Made by a program: the position numbers and the translations under genes. The notes below the pieces were generated by a model. The model did no database searches. It worked only from the letters and a program-made list of their open reading frames with translations, and was not told the DNA's origin. From Niebla homalea (lineage: Eukaryota; Ascomycota; Lecanoromycetes; Lecanorales; Ramalinaceae), in NCBI GenBank assembly GCA_019925105.1, contig JAHGAU010000017.1:186001-250000 (forward strand): a stretch of DNA of 64,000 nucleotides. The letters are read 5' to 3'. Below are positions 1-11,842 of this stretch, piece by piece; within the stretch, counting starts at the first letter, position 1; every line of letters starts with the position of its first letter.

Positions 1-182
1 TGGGGCTCCCCAGGGTCCGCGAAAACGCGAAAATCACGTGCTTCTCATCTTGGGATAGCGTTCTTTCCCTGGAAAAGGTGGGAAAAGGGGGTGAGGGTCG
101 CAATACTACAGGGTGAATTGTCAATTGTGAATTTTGAGTTGTATATTGCGATCCCTATCTCTACACAGCCATAATGGGCTTT

Positions 183-2421
183 TCACTGTATTCGCTTCTT
201 GGTCCCTTCCTCTAGATGGCCCAGGCGGGTATTGCTTGCTCCACGCTCATGCTTTGAGACCAGACTGCCAATCAGGGGATCCTTCACCACCCGACTCATT
301 GTCTCTTGGAAACCTTCTGCTGCCCAGCGAGGAGTATTGAGCTTGGGCCAATTGACCTGGCATCTCCTCGTCAGTACACCATCATCACGCCAACACGAAC
401 GCGCGCAGGAAGCCAAGAGACTCACATATAACATGCCATTACCCCATACGAACCTCCCGCACCACGCCCCTACCGCCATACACACAAATGCAAACACTCT
501 CAATGGCCAGATCGTCGTCTCTGGGCTCGTCCGAGTCAATCCTGTCACTAATATAAAGAACATGCATGCGGCCAAGACATATGGTACTGCCTGCACGAGC
601 ACTGGCCGGCGATCTTTGAACACCAAGTTCGTACCCGCGGGGGCCGGATGGTAATTCCCCAAGAACAGGTCAAATGCATCTTGCCTGGGCCCGTCGCCAA
701 AGTTGTTCTTCACGTAGCGGGTAAGTGAATTATTCAGATCCTGCATGGCGCCTGCCCGCGTCCGCTCGCCCGTACGGGTGAAGTCCGTCTTGAGTGCGCC
801 GGTGCCCGAGTAGGACTTGCTGACAACATCGGCATTGTCAGCCCAAATATTGCGGAAAAAATGCGCAAACGCGGCGTCGTCGTCGGCGGACTCCCCCAGC
901 CTCAGCACGCCGATATCAGTGAGTTGACGGGTCAAAGTCCAGCGCGCTAGCATGGTTTGCACCACATTCGTACGGTCCAGGCAGTCCATACAGTTCGTGC
1001 GGACTACCGCGGTCTGTTGGTTGCGAACTTCAAGCCGCCCCTGCGGGTCCGCAGGCATGTCGAACCCTCGGAAGTACTGTCCTTTGCGTAAACCATCGGT
1101 GAGTTGGTCCAGAAGCAGCTGCGCGCGGTGCCATTGCAAGCCCTTGGTTTCGTTGTGGAAGTCGAAGTAGATGTAATGGAGGCGGTCGTAGGCTTGGTGT
1201 TTTTGGCTGGCTTCGACGATGTGGATTTTCTCGTCGGTGACATAGTCTGTTTGGGTGGCTTCCTCAGGGCTGGAGACGAGAAGGCGAACCATCTGCTCGT
1301 AGGCTCGTTTGACCTTGTCTTCACGACCGCGCTGATTGACAAGGTTGACGAGGTAATTGTCACCGTAGAGGCTTATTTGCTCGTCGAAGTGTTTGCGCGC
1401 CGCATCAATAGCGGTTTCCACGCCTCGAACTTGAAGGCTGGGGGTATAATGCAATGTGTTGATTTCTGCCCAATAGACAGGCACGCTACCGCGGGTTTGG
1501 ATGTAAGACATGACCTGGGTTTCATGGCCGTCGTTGACAACTCGACCATTCTGCATGCCTCCGCCTCCGGCAAACCCGCTTGGGGTGGCCTCGCTTTCGT
1601 TCAAAATGACAACCTGCTCGGTCTCATTGTAATTGGCGACGTGGCCCAGATCATCAATTCCACGTGTGAGGTACCTCGTGCCAGCCCGATGCCTCGATCT
1701 TCGAGTGATGAGGGTGAATGAGAAAGGAGTGCCTTTGACGTTGGTACTTGTGATTCTCATCATGCCAAACATGACAGGCAATATGAATGGATCCACTCCA
1801 GGTTGTGCTCCCCCACGTAGACCCGACGCACTTCCAGCTCCTGTGGCGAGATCTATGAGGTCAGATTGCACGAAGCGATTCCAAAAGAAGCGATCGTCTG
1901 CTCTTTTCCATAATGGCTGTGATAGATCGGACTGGGCTTGCCGTTGAAAGCTGTTGGTGAGATCGAATGAATACGAGAAGTACATCGGGCCATTCTTCAG
2001 CGATGTCTTGAGGAGGTGCAAGTAAGTGTCTTCGTCAGGATCATGAAGCGATCGTTCGCGGAGGGGAAAGAATTCTGTGGAGACGATGCGGTACACCATG
2101 TGACCCTTTAAACGGCCCATGGGCTGAGCTTTTGTGATAACAATAATGTACTTGTCTGAGCAAAATCAGTACACCGTTGCAGACTATATACAATGCACGA
2201 TTCTTGCCTAAGCGAAGCTTGATCATCCCTAGAATTCCGGCAATACTGGAGACCCGCTTGGTGCCCAGTAAAGGGCCGTCGCTGAGTCGGATATCGCCAG
2301 AAGGCCGCTCGACCACCAACGTCTGCGCTCCAGGGGACGACGGAGAGGTGAAGGCATAGTGAGAGGCTGAGGCGTGGACGTTGATGTCCCGGAATGGAAC
2401 GAAATGCGGCATGTTGACCAT
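183..2421 (-). CDS. SAC1: Sac1-type phosphoinositide phosphatase
   Basis: Predicted to remove phosphate from PtdIns4P and related lipids at the ER/Golgi membrane. Two exons, complement(183..2155, 2199..2421), joined across a 43-bp intron, give 731 aa in frame. Exon 1 holds the conserved N-terminal Sac segment (MPHFVPFRD onward). The splice gives KNHKYIIVITKAQPMGRLKG, which matches the Sac1 pattern. The catalytic CX5R motif is CMDCLDR, with Cys near residue 463, followed by TNVVQTMLAR. Two hydrophobic segments near residues 610-670 fit the C-terminal membrane hairpin of Sac1. Start chosen at MVNMPHF; the ATG nine bases further in is equally possible. It is divergent from the Rab5 gene. Confidence 0.95.
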
Positions 2422-2799
2422 GGGAGGCCGGCTGTAGGGGGAAAGGTTCGAGGGATGTTGCAGGAAGCCAGAGCTCTAAGTGAGCTCTCTTCAATACTAC
2501 CGGGGCATTCCCTCCATTTGGAACTCGCCCTTGAAGCGAAAAGAAGCTCCAATGCGAGTCAGATGCTCCAGTGTCGAAATCCGCCTCCGAGGTGTTCAGC
2601 CCTACGAGGCCCTTACCCAGAACTAAGGTTAACTCCAGAATGTTCGTCATAGGATGCGATGCCGCTAAGGCAGCCGTTCCTGACCTTTAAACATCTTCGA
2701 TTCTTCATTGTCACAAGGACAATTTCAAATCCAGACATTCACACCACTTACTCTGCAAAGAAATCCTCCTCCCCCCATCTTTTGTACATCTGCCACATC
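2422..2799. promoter_or_regulatory. SAC1/RAB5 shared upstream region
   Basis: About 380 bp lie between the divergent starts of SAC1 and the Rab5 gene and must contain both promoters. The RAB5-proximal side is pyrimidine-rich (ccccccatct just before its ATG). No clear TATA box seen. Confidence 0.5.
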
Positions 2800-3790
2800 A
2801 TGGCGAACAGAGTGCAAACAGGGACCCGGCCTGGCGCACGTTTTGCCCAATTCAAGCTTGTCCTACTGGGTATGCTCCTCAACATGAAAAACGCCCCTCC
2901 GCAGTTACCCCGGTTACTGACATCCTTTGCAGGAGAATCAGCAGTCGGAAAAGTATGCCTCCACACTTCCTCCATTCTCGACCTTCCACTTGACGCTTCC
3001 TGGTTGGCCGAGCTAAACCTCCATTCCAGTCCTCCCTCGTCCTCAGATTCGTCAAAGATCAATTCGACGACTACCGAGAATCCACCATCGGGGCCGCCTT
3101 CCTCACCCAGACCATCTCCCTCGACGACACCACCACCGTAAAATTCGAGATATGGGACACCGCTGGGCAAGAGCGATACAAATCCCTCGCACCCATGTAC
3201 TACCGCAATGCCAACTGTGCCGTCGTGGTCTATGATATAACACAAGCGGTACGTCACTCACATCCATCTCCCTCCCATCGGAGGTGCTCGGGAAGGGGGG
3301 CATCGGCGCCCGAAACAAAGCCCCCCCTCTCCTCTCCTCTCCTCTCCTCTCCTCGCCTCTCTTGGTCGAGAAGGAAAAACCCCGCGGGCCTGACTGACGC
3401 ATGTGATGATCCCCGCAGTCCTCCCTCGACAAGGCCAAATCCTGGGTGAAGGAGCTCCAGCGCCAAGCCAACGAGAACATCATCATCGCCCTCGCCGGCA
3501 ACAAGGCCGATCTCGTCGCCGCCCAGCCGGACAAGCGCGCCATCCAGACCACCGACGCCGAAGCCTACGCCCGGGAAGCTGGGCTCCTGTTCTTCGAGAC
3601 GAGTGCCAAGACTGCGGACAACGTGAGGGATCTGTTCACGGCGATTGCGAAGAAGTTACCGCTGGATCAGGCGGGGCCGAGGGGCCTGGGCGGGAGAGGC
3701 GGCATGGGCGGGAGGATGGGCGGACAGGGAGTGGATTTGAGGCCGGGGGAGAGTAGTGGGACCCAGGGTGCGGGGGCGTGTAATTGTTGA
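2800..3790 (+). CDS. Rab5/Ypt5/Vps21-type small GTPase
   Basis: Small GTPase expected to control early endosome fusion. Four exons (2800..2869, 2933..2952, 3030..3248, 3419..3790) give 226 aa in frame; exon 2 is only 20 bp. All G motifs are visible: P-loop GESAVGKS split by introns 1 and 2, switch I threonine in STIGAAF, WDTAGQE near residue 72, GNKAD, and ETSAK. The effector-region sequence and the glycine-rich tail match the Rab5 subfamily. The tail ends GACNC, a Cys-x-Cys prenylation signal. Intron 3 contains a tctcc pentanucleotide run (about 3325-3356). A GA-repeat follows in the 3' UTR. Confidence 0.95.
3325..3358 (+). repeat. (TCTCC)n microsatellite in Rab5 intron 3
   Basis: About six tandem copies of the pentamer tctcc inside intron 3, on the pyrimidine strand upstream of the acceptor at 3417-3418. 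Confidence 0.85.
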
Positions 3791-3831
3791 GCATATCGGG
3801 AACCAAGAGAGTGGGGTTTTGGGAGCCGAAG

Positions 3832-3856
3832 CGAGAGAGAGAGAGAGAGAAAGAGT
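3832..3856 (+). repeat. (GA)n microsatellite
   Basis: A run of about ten GA dinucleotides, interrupted by one GAAA, starting about 40 bp after the Rab5 stop codon. Probably in its 3' UTR. Confidence 0.85.
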
Positions 3857-5467
3857 GGCGAACAGAGGTCTGCGAGACAGGGAGGCCAAAGAAATGGAAC
3901 GATAAGCTGGACATGACCGGGCACCGGCGGGATGCATCTTGTCACAATGGGCGTTTTTTTTTCTACGAATCCGGTACTGTCTCGTCTTCTCTCTACCTTT
4001 AGCGATATGTCTTAAAGTCTCTAATCCAGTGGTCTTTGCCTTTTTACCCACACACAACGCTCTCGCACCCTTGCTAACCATCGGGCACGCCGCACAATGG
4101 TTGTAACGCACACGAAGCCTACCATGGACATTCGCATCGGACACTCCGATATTGAAATACTAATTCAGAACAGCCAAGACGGGCGAAGCTATCCACTCTT
4201 GACTGGCTTATTGGAAGCAGCGAGTATGCATCAATAATCTAATCGCCACACCTGCCATCACGAGATGTACACGACACGACGAGAAATCACCTGGGCCAGC
4301 GTTGTCAGTTGGGGATTCCCCAACACAGATGTCACTACCTATCTAGCGGACGGCTTCTTAACCCTGGGTATATTTACGATTCAGTAGAGTACCTTAGTGA
4401 ACCCCACAAAACAGAGATCCTCCAGCCCTTGGCAAAATCGGAGACAGATGGGACGAAACGACCATTCCTAGCCAACATCCGTGGCGGCGGCGCTGGAACG
4501 CTGTAGCTCTCTGTGTCCTACCCCTTAACTCCCCGGCGAATCCTTCGATGGCTTCACATCGAACTCTGACAAAGATTCCATTATTATGACTCCTGTGATC
4601 AACATCATCTTCTGCCTCCAAATTCCTCCTCCCCAAGGGAACTAAACTCCGTCACAGCAGCCCACACCTATTCAGAAGAATACTGCTGCGAGCTTAGCTA
4701 GCTGGCCAATCCAACACACTGTCATCAGGGATCGAAAGTCATATATGGTGAGGAGAACAAAGAGGAAGGGTCTCCTATGAATATACATGGGGCCCGAGCT
4801 TTTGGCGATTCTCTGTGTGCCATGGTCATTTACCTGGCTTGCCATGAACCCACATCTATGATGCGTGAACATCCCCCACCCCCCCAACTGTGCTCCAGCT
4901 CCCCTGTGCTCCCGCTGAACCAAAGGGTTTTGGGGCTGTCATCGGTTTCCCCCTCGAGAGAACCTTGGACGGCTCGTCGTAGACGGAAGGATTTCGCATA
5001 GTGGGATCGACGGAGACTCGGCCATCAGCTGCAACTATTGTTTCCGGACATGATCAACGAAGCGGTCAAAGAAAGCTGAAAACTACGTGGACTGGTGGGC
5101 TGATTGAATGCTTATCCAGGGATATACCGTCCAGCTCGGTGGATCACAAGGACATGCCAACAAGGATTACACTGTCTCATGAAGTTGTACCACGAGCATA
5201 CATCTCAAGCATTCCTGTCTTGGGGAGAAGGATATGGACATATAATTGCCGCACGCAAACTTGGGAGATTCGTTCTGTTGAACTGGATGGGAGAAGCGAG
5301 AAAGATTTCATACCCAGAATCAGCCTTATGTTCTGCGGGGTTCATGTATGGTATTCTCGTGGTTGTCTTCGCGGATGCCTTGCCTCTTCCGAGCTACTAC
5401 CCCACACCACATAAGACGTAGCTGTATCTCAGTCCGAACAGCCCACTCACTTAGCTAGTGAGGTTCA
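3857..5467. other. Intergenic, no supported gene
   Basis: Several short open frames occur on both strands (for example 5104-5421 plus), but none has a recognisable domain or a splice structure that closes. Nothing annotated. Confidence 0.5.
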
Positions 5468-6352
5468 ATGGCGCCGGGTCACACTCATCCGCGAAGCCTT
5501 CTCGGGTCCAAATGGTACACCTCGCAGCAATCTGCGCTCCAATGTCTCCACATGCATTATGGAGACATATTCAACAAGCCGGGGAGTGGGTGCAACGACC
5601 CACTTGGGTTCTACAAATTGAGGTGGGAGGAAACCCGGTCAGAGCTCAAGTACCTATTCACAGAATATGAGATCTTCCTCCGAGAGGCAAACCTAGCATA
5701 CCGCCAATGGAAAGAGATGGTGGCAAACAATCTCGGGAGGCGGGACTTGGACGAACGGTTGTGTAGGGCGAAGCAGGAGCTGAGTGATGCGGGGATGAGG
5801 ATTGTGCTGTAAGGGGGCGGTGCGCTTTTACTCAATGATGTGAAATCTGTCCAACTAAATTGAAACCATAACGACAGATTCTCCGCCAATTATCACTTAG
5901 GATTTCCCTTGCCGAGAGAGCTCGCCGAGATGATTGCAGCATGTGTACCACGCTGCGATGTGCATACTCGACAATGGGCAGCAGGCCATGATAATGTATT
6001 AGCACAGTCTCAGACCCCGCACTACGTGATGTCATGGTCGAGCAGGTTAGATGCAACACTTCGTCCTGGCGAATGCTCCAACTCTGAATACCTGAGCGCC
6101 TTACTTGCGGACGATGGTGTTTGCAATGACGAGTTGGAAGATGGCAATCAAGAACGCTTACTGCTGAATGGACATACGAGCCCACATTCGAACCCCAAAT
6201 GGCTCACGGATGTACTGTACTCGTCGAATTGGCGCCAGTCTTCCTGGATGACGCTGGCTAGGGGTGGCATGCGCGAAAATGAGCTGTGTAGAGATCTGAT
6301 GATTCGTTTTGCAGGGTTTGGTGTTGCCAACGGAGGAGCAGATGTTCGGTAG
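5468..6352 (+). CDS. Unrecognised two-exon protein, F-box-like LPxEL motif
   Basis: Not recognised by name. Exons 5468..5808 and 5878..6352 give 271 aa in frame. The apparent stop TAA of exon 1 lies inside the donor GTAAGG. Exon 1 encodes a hydrophilic, probably helical part (RWEETRSELKYLFTEYEIF). Exon 2 opens with YHLGFPLPRELAEMIAACVP, whose LPxELxxxI core resembles the start of an F-box; that is a weak inference. A second, broken copy follows at 6950-7800 with the same intron position, acceptor and flanking residues, which supports this gene model. Function unknown; F-box adaptor is one possibility. Confidence 0.65.
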
Positions 6353-6949
6353 GAAGCCGTGGTAAATCTATTCGAATGACTAATGTTTCTGTGTGCGGTA
6401 GCATGCTGGTAGTGCAATGTTGAAAATGCTTGTGTACCAGCCTGCTTCATCATAGGTAGCCCATGCTGGCGGGCCTTGAACGTATCTCGTGAGAAGGCTA
6501 TGTGCTGGTAATGGGGCGTCTCTTCTCACACAGGTGGCAAAGTTGGTGTTCGAGCAGGTGTCGAAGCCGGGGGTTGGGGGGGCCTTGCGTACGCATCATC
6601 TAATGCCTATGATTAAAGCTTGATAAGAAACCAAAACTTCGGTCGAATGTCTCCTCTTTATGTTTCAGTGTCCATGTATGCGTGCTGTTTTCGTGGCCTG
6701 GCTTGCTACATTGTAATATCTTCTAACCCCCCACTTATCGGGAAAAAGATTCCGAGTTGAAGCTTTTGATGATTACTCAAGACAAGGATGGCGCACAATG
6801 GTAGGTGTAGACCTAACGACCTACGAAGAGAAATATTTGGCACAGTTGTGAACTGTGGCCTCACTTCCACAGGGTCCGAGTCGCTACTATTGGCGCGTTA
6901 CCAATCAATGATGGAAAACCTCTTCGACGAATAGGGGAGATGGTGTCAA
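6353..6949. other. Intergenic, nothing supported
   Basis: Spacer between the intact gene and its decayed tandem copy. No convincing coding signal on either strand. Confidence 0.5.
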
Positions 6950-7800
6950 GTGATAAGCCGCTTTCAAAATCGGAATATGGGCTCTACCCAATCCTGCTCC
7001 TCTGATCGTTCCCAAGACCAGAAGCAGATACTGGAGAACGAGATGTTTGCTCACCCTTTCTCCCCTGACTGGTTTCAATTTCAGAGAGAATTGACGGATA
7101 ACGGGTTTTGCTCGATCGAGCAAGCACTTACCCAGATAGGGATATGAATCGTCATGTAAGTAAATGAGCCCCCTCGCGTAGTCTCCCAATCTCCCGATTA
7201 AACCCCATTGAGTTTGTTCTCCAAAATTGACGGAGATTTGTGGCCATCACAGATGCTCTGCAGACTACCATCTGGGTCGCCCGTTGCCGAACAAGCTTGC
7301 TGAGATGATTGCGACACATGTACCTCACTGTTTATGACTCACCCGTTACCGCGCCCTATGCGATGACTTTCCAGAGCGGAAGAAGACACCAGAGTTCTGG
7401 GACACCGGATCAGATAGAGCAAACGCAACATTGCATTCGGGAGAGCGCTCCGACTCCGATTGCTTCAACGCTACGTTGGACAAGAACGATGGGGGTAAAG
7501 AGAATGACACTTTTGATGATTCTCCAATGGAATGGAGATAAGCTGGCGGTATCGATTACTGGTGCTACCTCAATCAAGATCTTTACACGTCAGATGGAGT
7601 TACCGAAAGATCCGGTGAGGATGAGGTTCGCTGGCGAAGTAACGCTGCAGGACAATGAGTCGGATAAGGTCCCACCGACATTTTTGCAACAAACATCTAT
7701 GCCATCAACGCTCGGAACCTTGCATGAGATGGTATTGAAAGGTCTATTGAGGAATACAGCACTTCTCACAAGCTACCTCGTCGTAAACAATGGCCACCGT
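6950..7800 (+). pseudogene. Decayed tandem paralogue of the 5468-6352 gene
   Basis: Exon 1 remnant ends at 7155 (donor GTAAGT) and exon 2 starts at 7253 (acceptor CACAG), the same phase as the upstream copy. Around the junction this copy reads EQALTQIGI-stop-IVI then CSADYHLGRPLPNKLAEMIA; the intact copy reads KQELSDAGMRIVL then FSANYHLGFPLPRELAEMIA. Further on, SDRANATLHSGERSDSD pairs with SSRLDATLRPGECSNSE. In-frame stops stand at 7145-7147 (TGA), 7335-7337 (TGA) and 7539-7541 (TAA). The first TGA falls where the intact copy has Arg, which fits a CGA to TGA change. The 5' and 3' limits are approximate. Confidence 0.65.
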
Positions 7801-7803
7801 TGA

Positions 7804-8501
7804 GGGAGTGTTGCGCTCGAGCCTTGGCCTTTTCGAGGATCAATCCCAAACATGACGCAAGACTTGCAGATGGACCTTCGAGATGCTGTAAAGCCAGATG
7901 ATAGAAGCGTGGTGATCGTATGACATGTTTGGATGGTAGCGAGTACTAAGAATAGAGAGGCGTGAACGACCGCAGCAGGCAGACAGCGGTTTCAAGATTC
8001 GATGTATGGCATTCTTGATCCTTCTAGTAGAGCCAGGCAGTGTGCATGACTTCAAACTTCAAACTTCTTGCGCCCAAGGTAACGAGATCCAGATCGAAAC
8101 ATAGTGGATTGATTACCCTGTTCCTACGACATATATACGTTGCCTACGCAGTGAATTCGAATTTAGAAATAAAGATCTTTCAGGCGAAAAGCGCTAGAAG
8201 AGGGTACCAACCCTTCTCGGAAAGAACGCGCCAAGCATTCATTAATCCAAATCTCTCTCCTGGGGGGCTCTGCTGTGGACACGATCAGTCAGCAAGGAAT
8301 AACCATTCTATAGCACGAAAGCATCCCCAATTCTTCCAGTAACCCTTTCCAGGCATCAGCTTTACTCTTATCCATCTTCACCTTCCGTCCGACGACATCC
8401 CTTTTTTTCCTTGAACGACTTGTGAGGGCGGCAAGCACATCCTTGCTCAAGACCGCGCCTGCGACCATCAAAGGGTTCAAGGGACCAGGAGGGTACTGGT
8501 G
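7804..8501. other. Intergenic, syntaxin upstream region
   Basis: No supported gene. The last 200 bp before 8502 should hold the syntaxin promoter; no clear TATA box. Confidence 0.5.
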
Positions 8502-9995
8502 ATGTCTGTAAGTTCATTCCGATACCAGATCGTGCCTCAATGCACTACGCTTGGATCTCGTACACATTCCAACCTAACCCTTTTTCAAAATCACCCTATA
8601 CCTGCAACCAGCCGCTGACCATATCCCGATCCACAGAATTACGGAGGCTACGGCAGTGGCGGAGGCGGAGGCTACGGGCAAACAAATCCATATGAGCAGC
8701 AAGGCAGTAGATATGATCAAGGCGCCGGCAACCCTTACTCGCAACAAGCGGCAAACCCCTATGCTCAACAGCAGCAGCCTGCTGCGCCAGAACCCTCATA
8801 CGGCGGACGGCAGCCTCAACAGCAGCAGCAGGGTAGATATGACAATCGCTATGGAGGGCAGCAAGGCGCCGGTGGATATGGTGAGCCAAATCCCCAACTC
8901 CATTGAAAGAAATTGACAATTGACGAGTACGTCTAGGCGGCGGCGGCGGCGGCAACGACATGGAGATGACCCCAATGAACGGCGGCTCCCAAAATTATGG
9001 CGGTGGAGCTGCTGCTGGTCCCGCCGGCGGAATGGCACTTTCGCGTGACCCCAATGCCATCCTCAATGAGTGCCGCAGCATCGACACCGGTATCGACAGC
9101 ATCCAGCGCAACCTCGAGCGCCTGCGATTCCTCCAACAGCGCGCCATTGACGACCCAGACGCCAGTCAAAGCACTGCCACGAATCGTGAGCTCGATACTC
9201 TGTCAAGTGATACCATGACATTATACCGAAACTTTGGTGGACGCATCAAGGCGATCAAGCAGCAGAAAGAGAGCGGAGACCCACGGAACAAGCCGCAAGT
9301 GGGGATGATCGACCGCAAGCTGAAGACTGCCATCAATGAATATCAACAAGTGGATCGGGACTTCAGGCATAAACTGAGCGCGCAGATGGAGAGGCAGTAT
9401 CGGATTGTCCGGCCTGACGCAAGTGAGCAAGAGGTGCGGGAGGCGGTGGAGGATACGAGCAATAACCAGGTCTTCAGTCAGGCAGTATGTGCACACATGG
9501 ACTCCCGAGCCTCGTACTCCCCAGCCCTGTACGCCTGTTTTCGAGTTTTGTCTGCTGACTCGGGTGGATCCAGTTGATGACCAGCAACCGCCGTGGACAG
9601 TCACAATCCGCCCTCCGTGCCGTCCAAGGCCGCCACGAAGCCATCCAGAAGATCGAACGTCAGATGATCGAATTGGCGCAACTGTTCCAAGACATGGAAG
9701 CTGCAGTGATCGAGCAAGAGCCGGCCGTCATGGACATTGAGCAAAAAGGAGAAGAGACTGTAACGAACATTGGCAAGGGCAACGAGCAGCTCGACGACGC
9801 CACGAAGAAGGCCCGAGCCGCGAGGAGGAAGAAGTGGATCTGCTTGGGCATTGTTGGTGCGTATTACACATATACTTACATGCACTGGCTCTGTGTGCAT
9901 GACCGGATGAGAATGCTGACCCTACCTTACTCGCAGTCCTTATCATCATCATCATCGTTGCGGTTGTCGTCATTGCAGTCGAGGTCACCAAGTAG
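8502..9995 (+). CDS. Plasma-membrane syntaxin (Sso/Psy1-type Qa-SNARE)
   Basis: Qa-SNARE for exocytic fusion at the plasma membrane. Five exons (8502..8507, 8637..8880, 8937..9484, 9574..9856, 9937..9995) give 379 aa; exon 1 encodes only Met-Ser. An N-terminal Gly/Tyr/Gln/Asn-rich segment covers about residues 3-100. The syntaxin Habc helices follow (DPNAILNECRSIDTGIDSIQ), then the SNARE motif around RHEAIQKIERQMIELAQLFQ and DMEAAVIEQEPAVMDIEQ. The ARRKKW junction leads into a C-terminal membrane anchor of Val and Ile ending VEVTK. The final splice inside the anchor keeps the frame. Confidence 0.95.
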
Positions 9996-10722
9996 GCCAG
10001 ACCTAGCCCCTGCTTCAATCAATCATCATTTGCTCACCAAGATCCACAGAAATCATTAACGGGCGCCATCACAGCCATTGTGGCCTGGACCAAGCCCTCC
10101 TCCTCCTACCAGATGTTCCGTTGAACCTTGCATACCTCGCCATATACACCACAATGGCATACTTCCGCTAACTCTGTCCTCCTGTCTCATGGGTACTCAA
10201 TGGCGTTCTCACTAAACAACACAAGTAGCTGAGAACCAGCGCTTTTGTCTCTTGGATCCAGGATTGTCGGGGCTAAGTCGTTCACCGGAGAGCGGGTTGA
10301 CTTGTCTCCAAAAGCTAAGTACTAGAGTGGGCAGGGCGCTCGCATGGATAACTTCTCTTTCAGCGATAATCATTGCTAGCGATTGTAGGATAAAGCGCTT
10401 GTTGTAATAGATTGATTGTTCTACATCACGCAATTTAGAGCAAACTTGTGTGTAGCAATAGTAATACCTCGCTCATGGCGATGCCAAGCCACATATGCGA
10501 CTCGACCGATTGGCGCGCCTCCCACCAATCAAGCGCGACAAAACTTATAAGCTAGACAGCTCCCAAGCTCTGGGCACAGCGACATATTATTATTCTTTTA
10601 CGAGACGATCAAATACTGCATCTCGACCTCATCCGTTGCTGTCTTCTGCCTCCTCCCTATCCTTCTCCTCGACTCCTTTCTGATCCTCCCGGCGACTACG
10701 ACGGAACAACCATATAGCTATC
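9996..10722. other. Intergenic between syntaxin and Sym1 genes
   Basis: Contains the syntaxin 3' UTR and the Sym1 promoter. The stretch just before 10723 is pyrimidine-rich (cctccctatccttctcctcg). No gene seen. Confidence 0.5.
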
Positions 10723-11842
10723 ATGGCAGGAGTTCTACGATGGTACGTCCCTATGAAGGAAAGCAAGCCAAGCACTTGTGCACATACGTTCTTCAATGCA
10801 AAGTCTTATGCTTGAGCGCAAGCCAATGGCTCGAGAAGCAGTGTGAGAATATACTGGCTGAATTGTGGGTCCGAATGATAGGTACCAAGCCCGCCTGGCG
10901 CGGAGGCCATTGTTGACGCAGAGCGTCACCACAGCCGTACGTGCGCCTTGTTGCTCTACTGCTTCCTGGGCACATCGTTCTGCTGGCGCACCTCCGCCTT
11001 CATCTCCTTGTCACCTCACTTGACTCGCCCTGACCACACCGCCGTGCTTGCAAAGCTCTAGATAGAGCAACCCTGCCCCCACAATGGAGTCTGATGCAAG
11101 AGGAGCAGTCATGGGATCGCGAGGCCAGGAACTGGGCTGACATATGCGATGCGTCGAACAGGTTCTCTTCGCGACTGGCGATGTAATGGCACAGCAAGGG
11201 GTTGAGAAAGTCGGGATCGACAAACACAACTTTGCGAGAACGGGTAGAATGGCTGCGTATGGTGGATGTACGTTCATTTTTCCCTACTTCCACCCCTTCT
11301 CTCTGCCATTGCCAGGAAATGTCTCCTCAGACTCGGTCTTCTACTGCACCTGCCATCCATCCCTCCCTCCTTACACCATGTCCCCCGTCCCTGCCCTTCC
11401 CCTTTACAGTCTTACCATCATCCATGATCACACTCACTATGTCACCCACTTAAAACTAACGCTCAATCGCTTCCATTCTAACCTTCCATCAGTCGTATTC
11501 GGTCCCGCAGCAACGACCTGGTTCGCCTTCCTCGCACGCCGGATCAACATCGCCAATCGCCCCAACCTCACCATTCTCGCCCGCGTCCTGGTCGATCAGA
11601 GCATCTTCGCCTCTACCAATATGTTCGTCTTCCTCTCTACCATGTCCCTCCTGGAAGGCTCCGACCCCAGGGAGAAGTTAAGGAAGAGTTACTTTGACGC
11701 GCTGAAGATGAACTGGGCGCTGTGGCCTGGCGTGCAGGCCATCAACTTCAAGTTCGTGCCGTTGGAGGGGAGGGTGCTGGTTGTGAATGTGGTGAGTTTG
11801 GGGTGGAATTGTTATTTGAGCTATATCAACAGCCAAGGGTAA
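10723..11842 (+). CDS. SYM1: Mpv17/PMP22 family protein, Sym1-like
   Basis: Small integral membrane protein of the Mpv17/PMP22 family; Sym1 sits in the mitochondrial inner membrane. Four exons (10723..10742, 10882..10936, 11162..11267, 11493..11842) give 176 aa, the usual family length. Family landmarks: WYQARLARRPLLTQSVTTA near the N-terminus, VLFATGDVMAQQGVE, FGPAATTWF, and the C-terminal signature with LKMNWALWPGVQAINFKFVP and SLGWNCYLSY. Introns are 139, 225 and 225 bp, long for this window. Peroxisomal Mpv17 paralogues exist, so Sym1 orthology is probable rather than proven. Confidence 0.9.

Noticed and set aside
1104..1721. 205-codon plus-strand frame inside SAC1
   Set aside because: Antisense to a well supported catalytic domain; no independent support.
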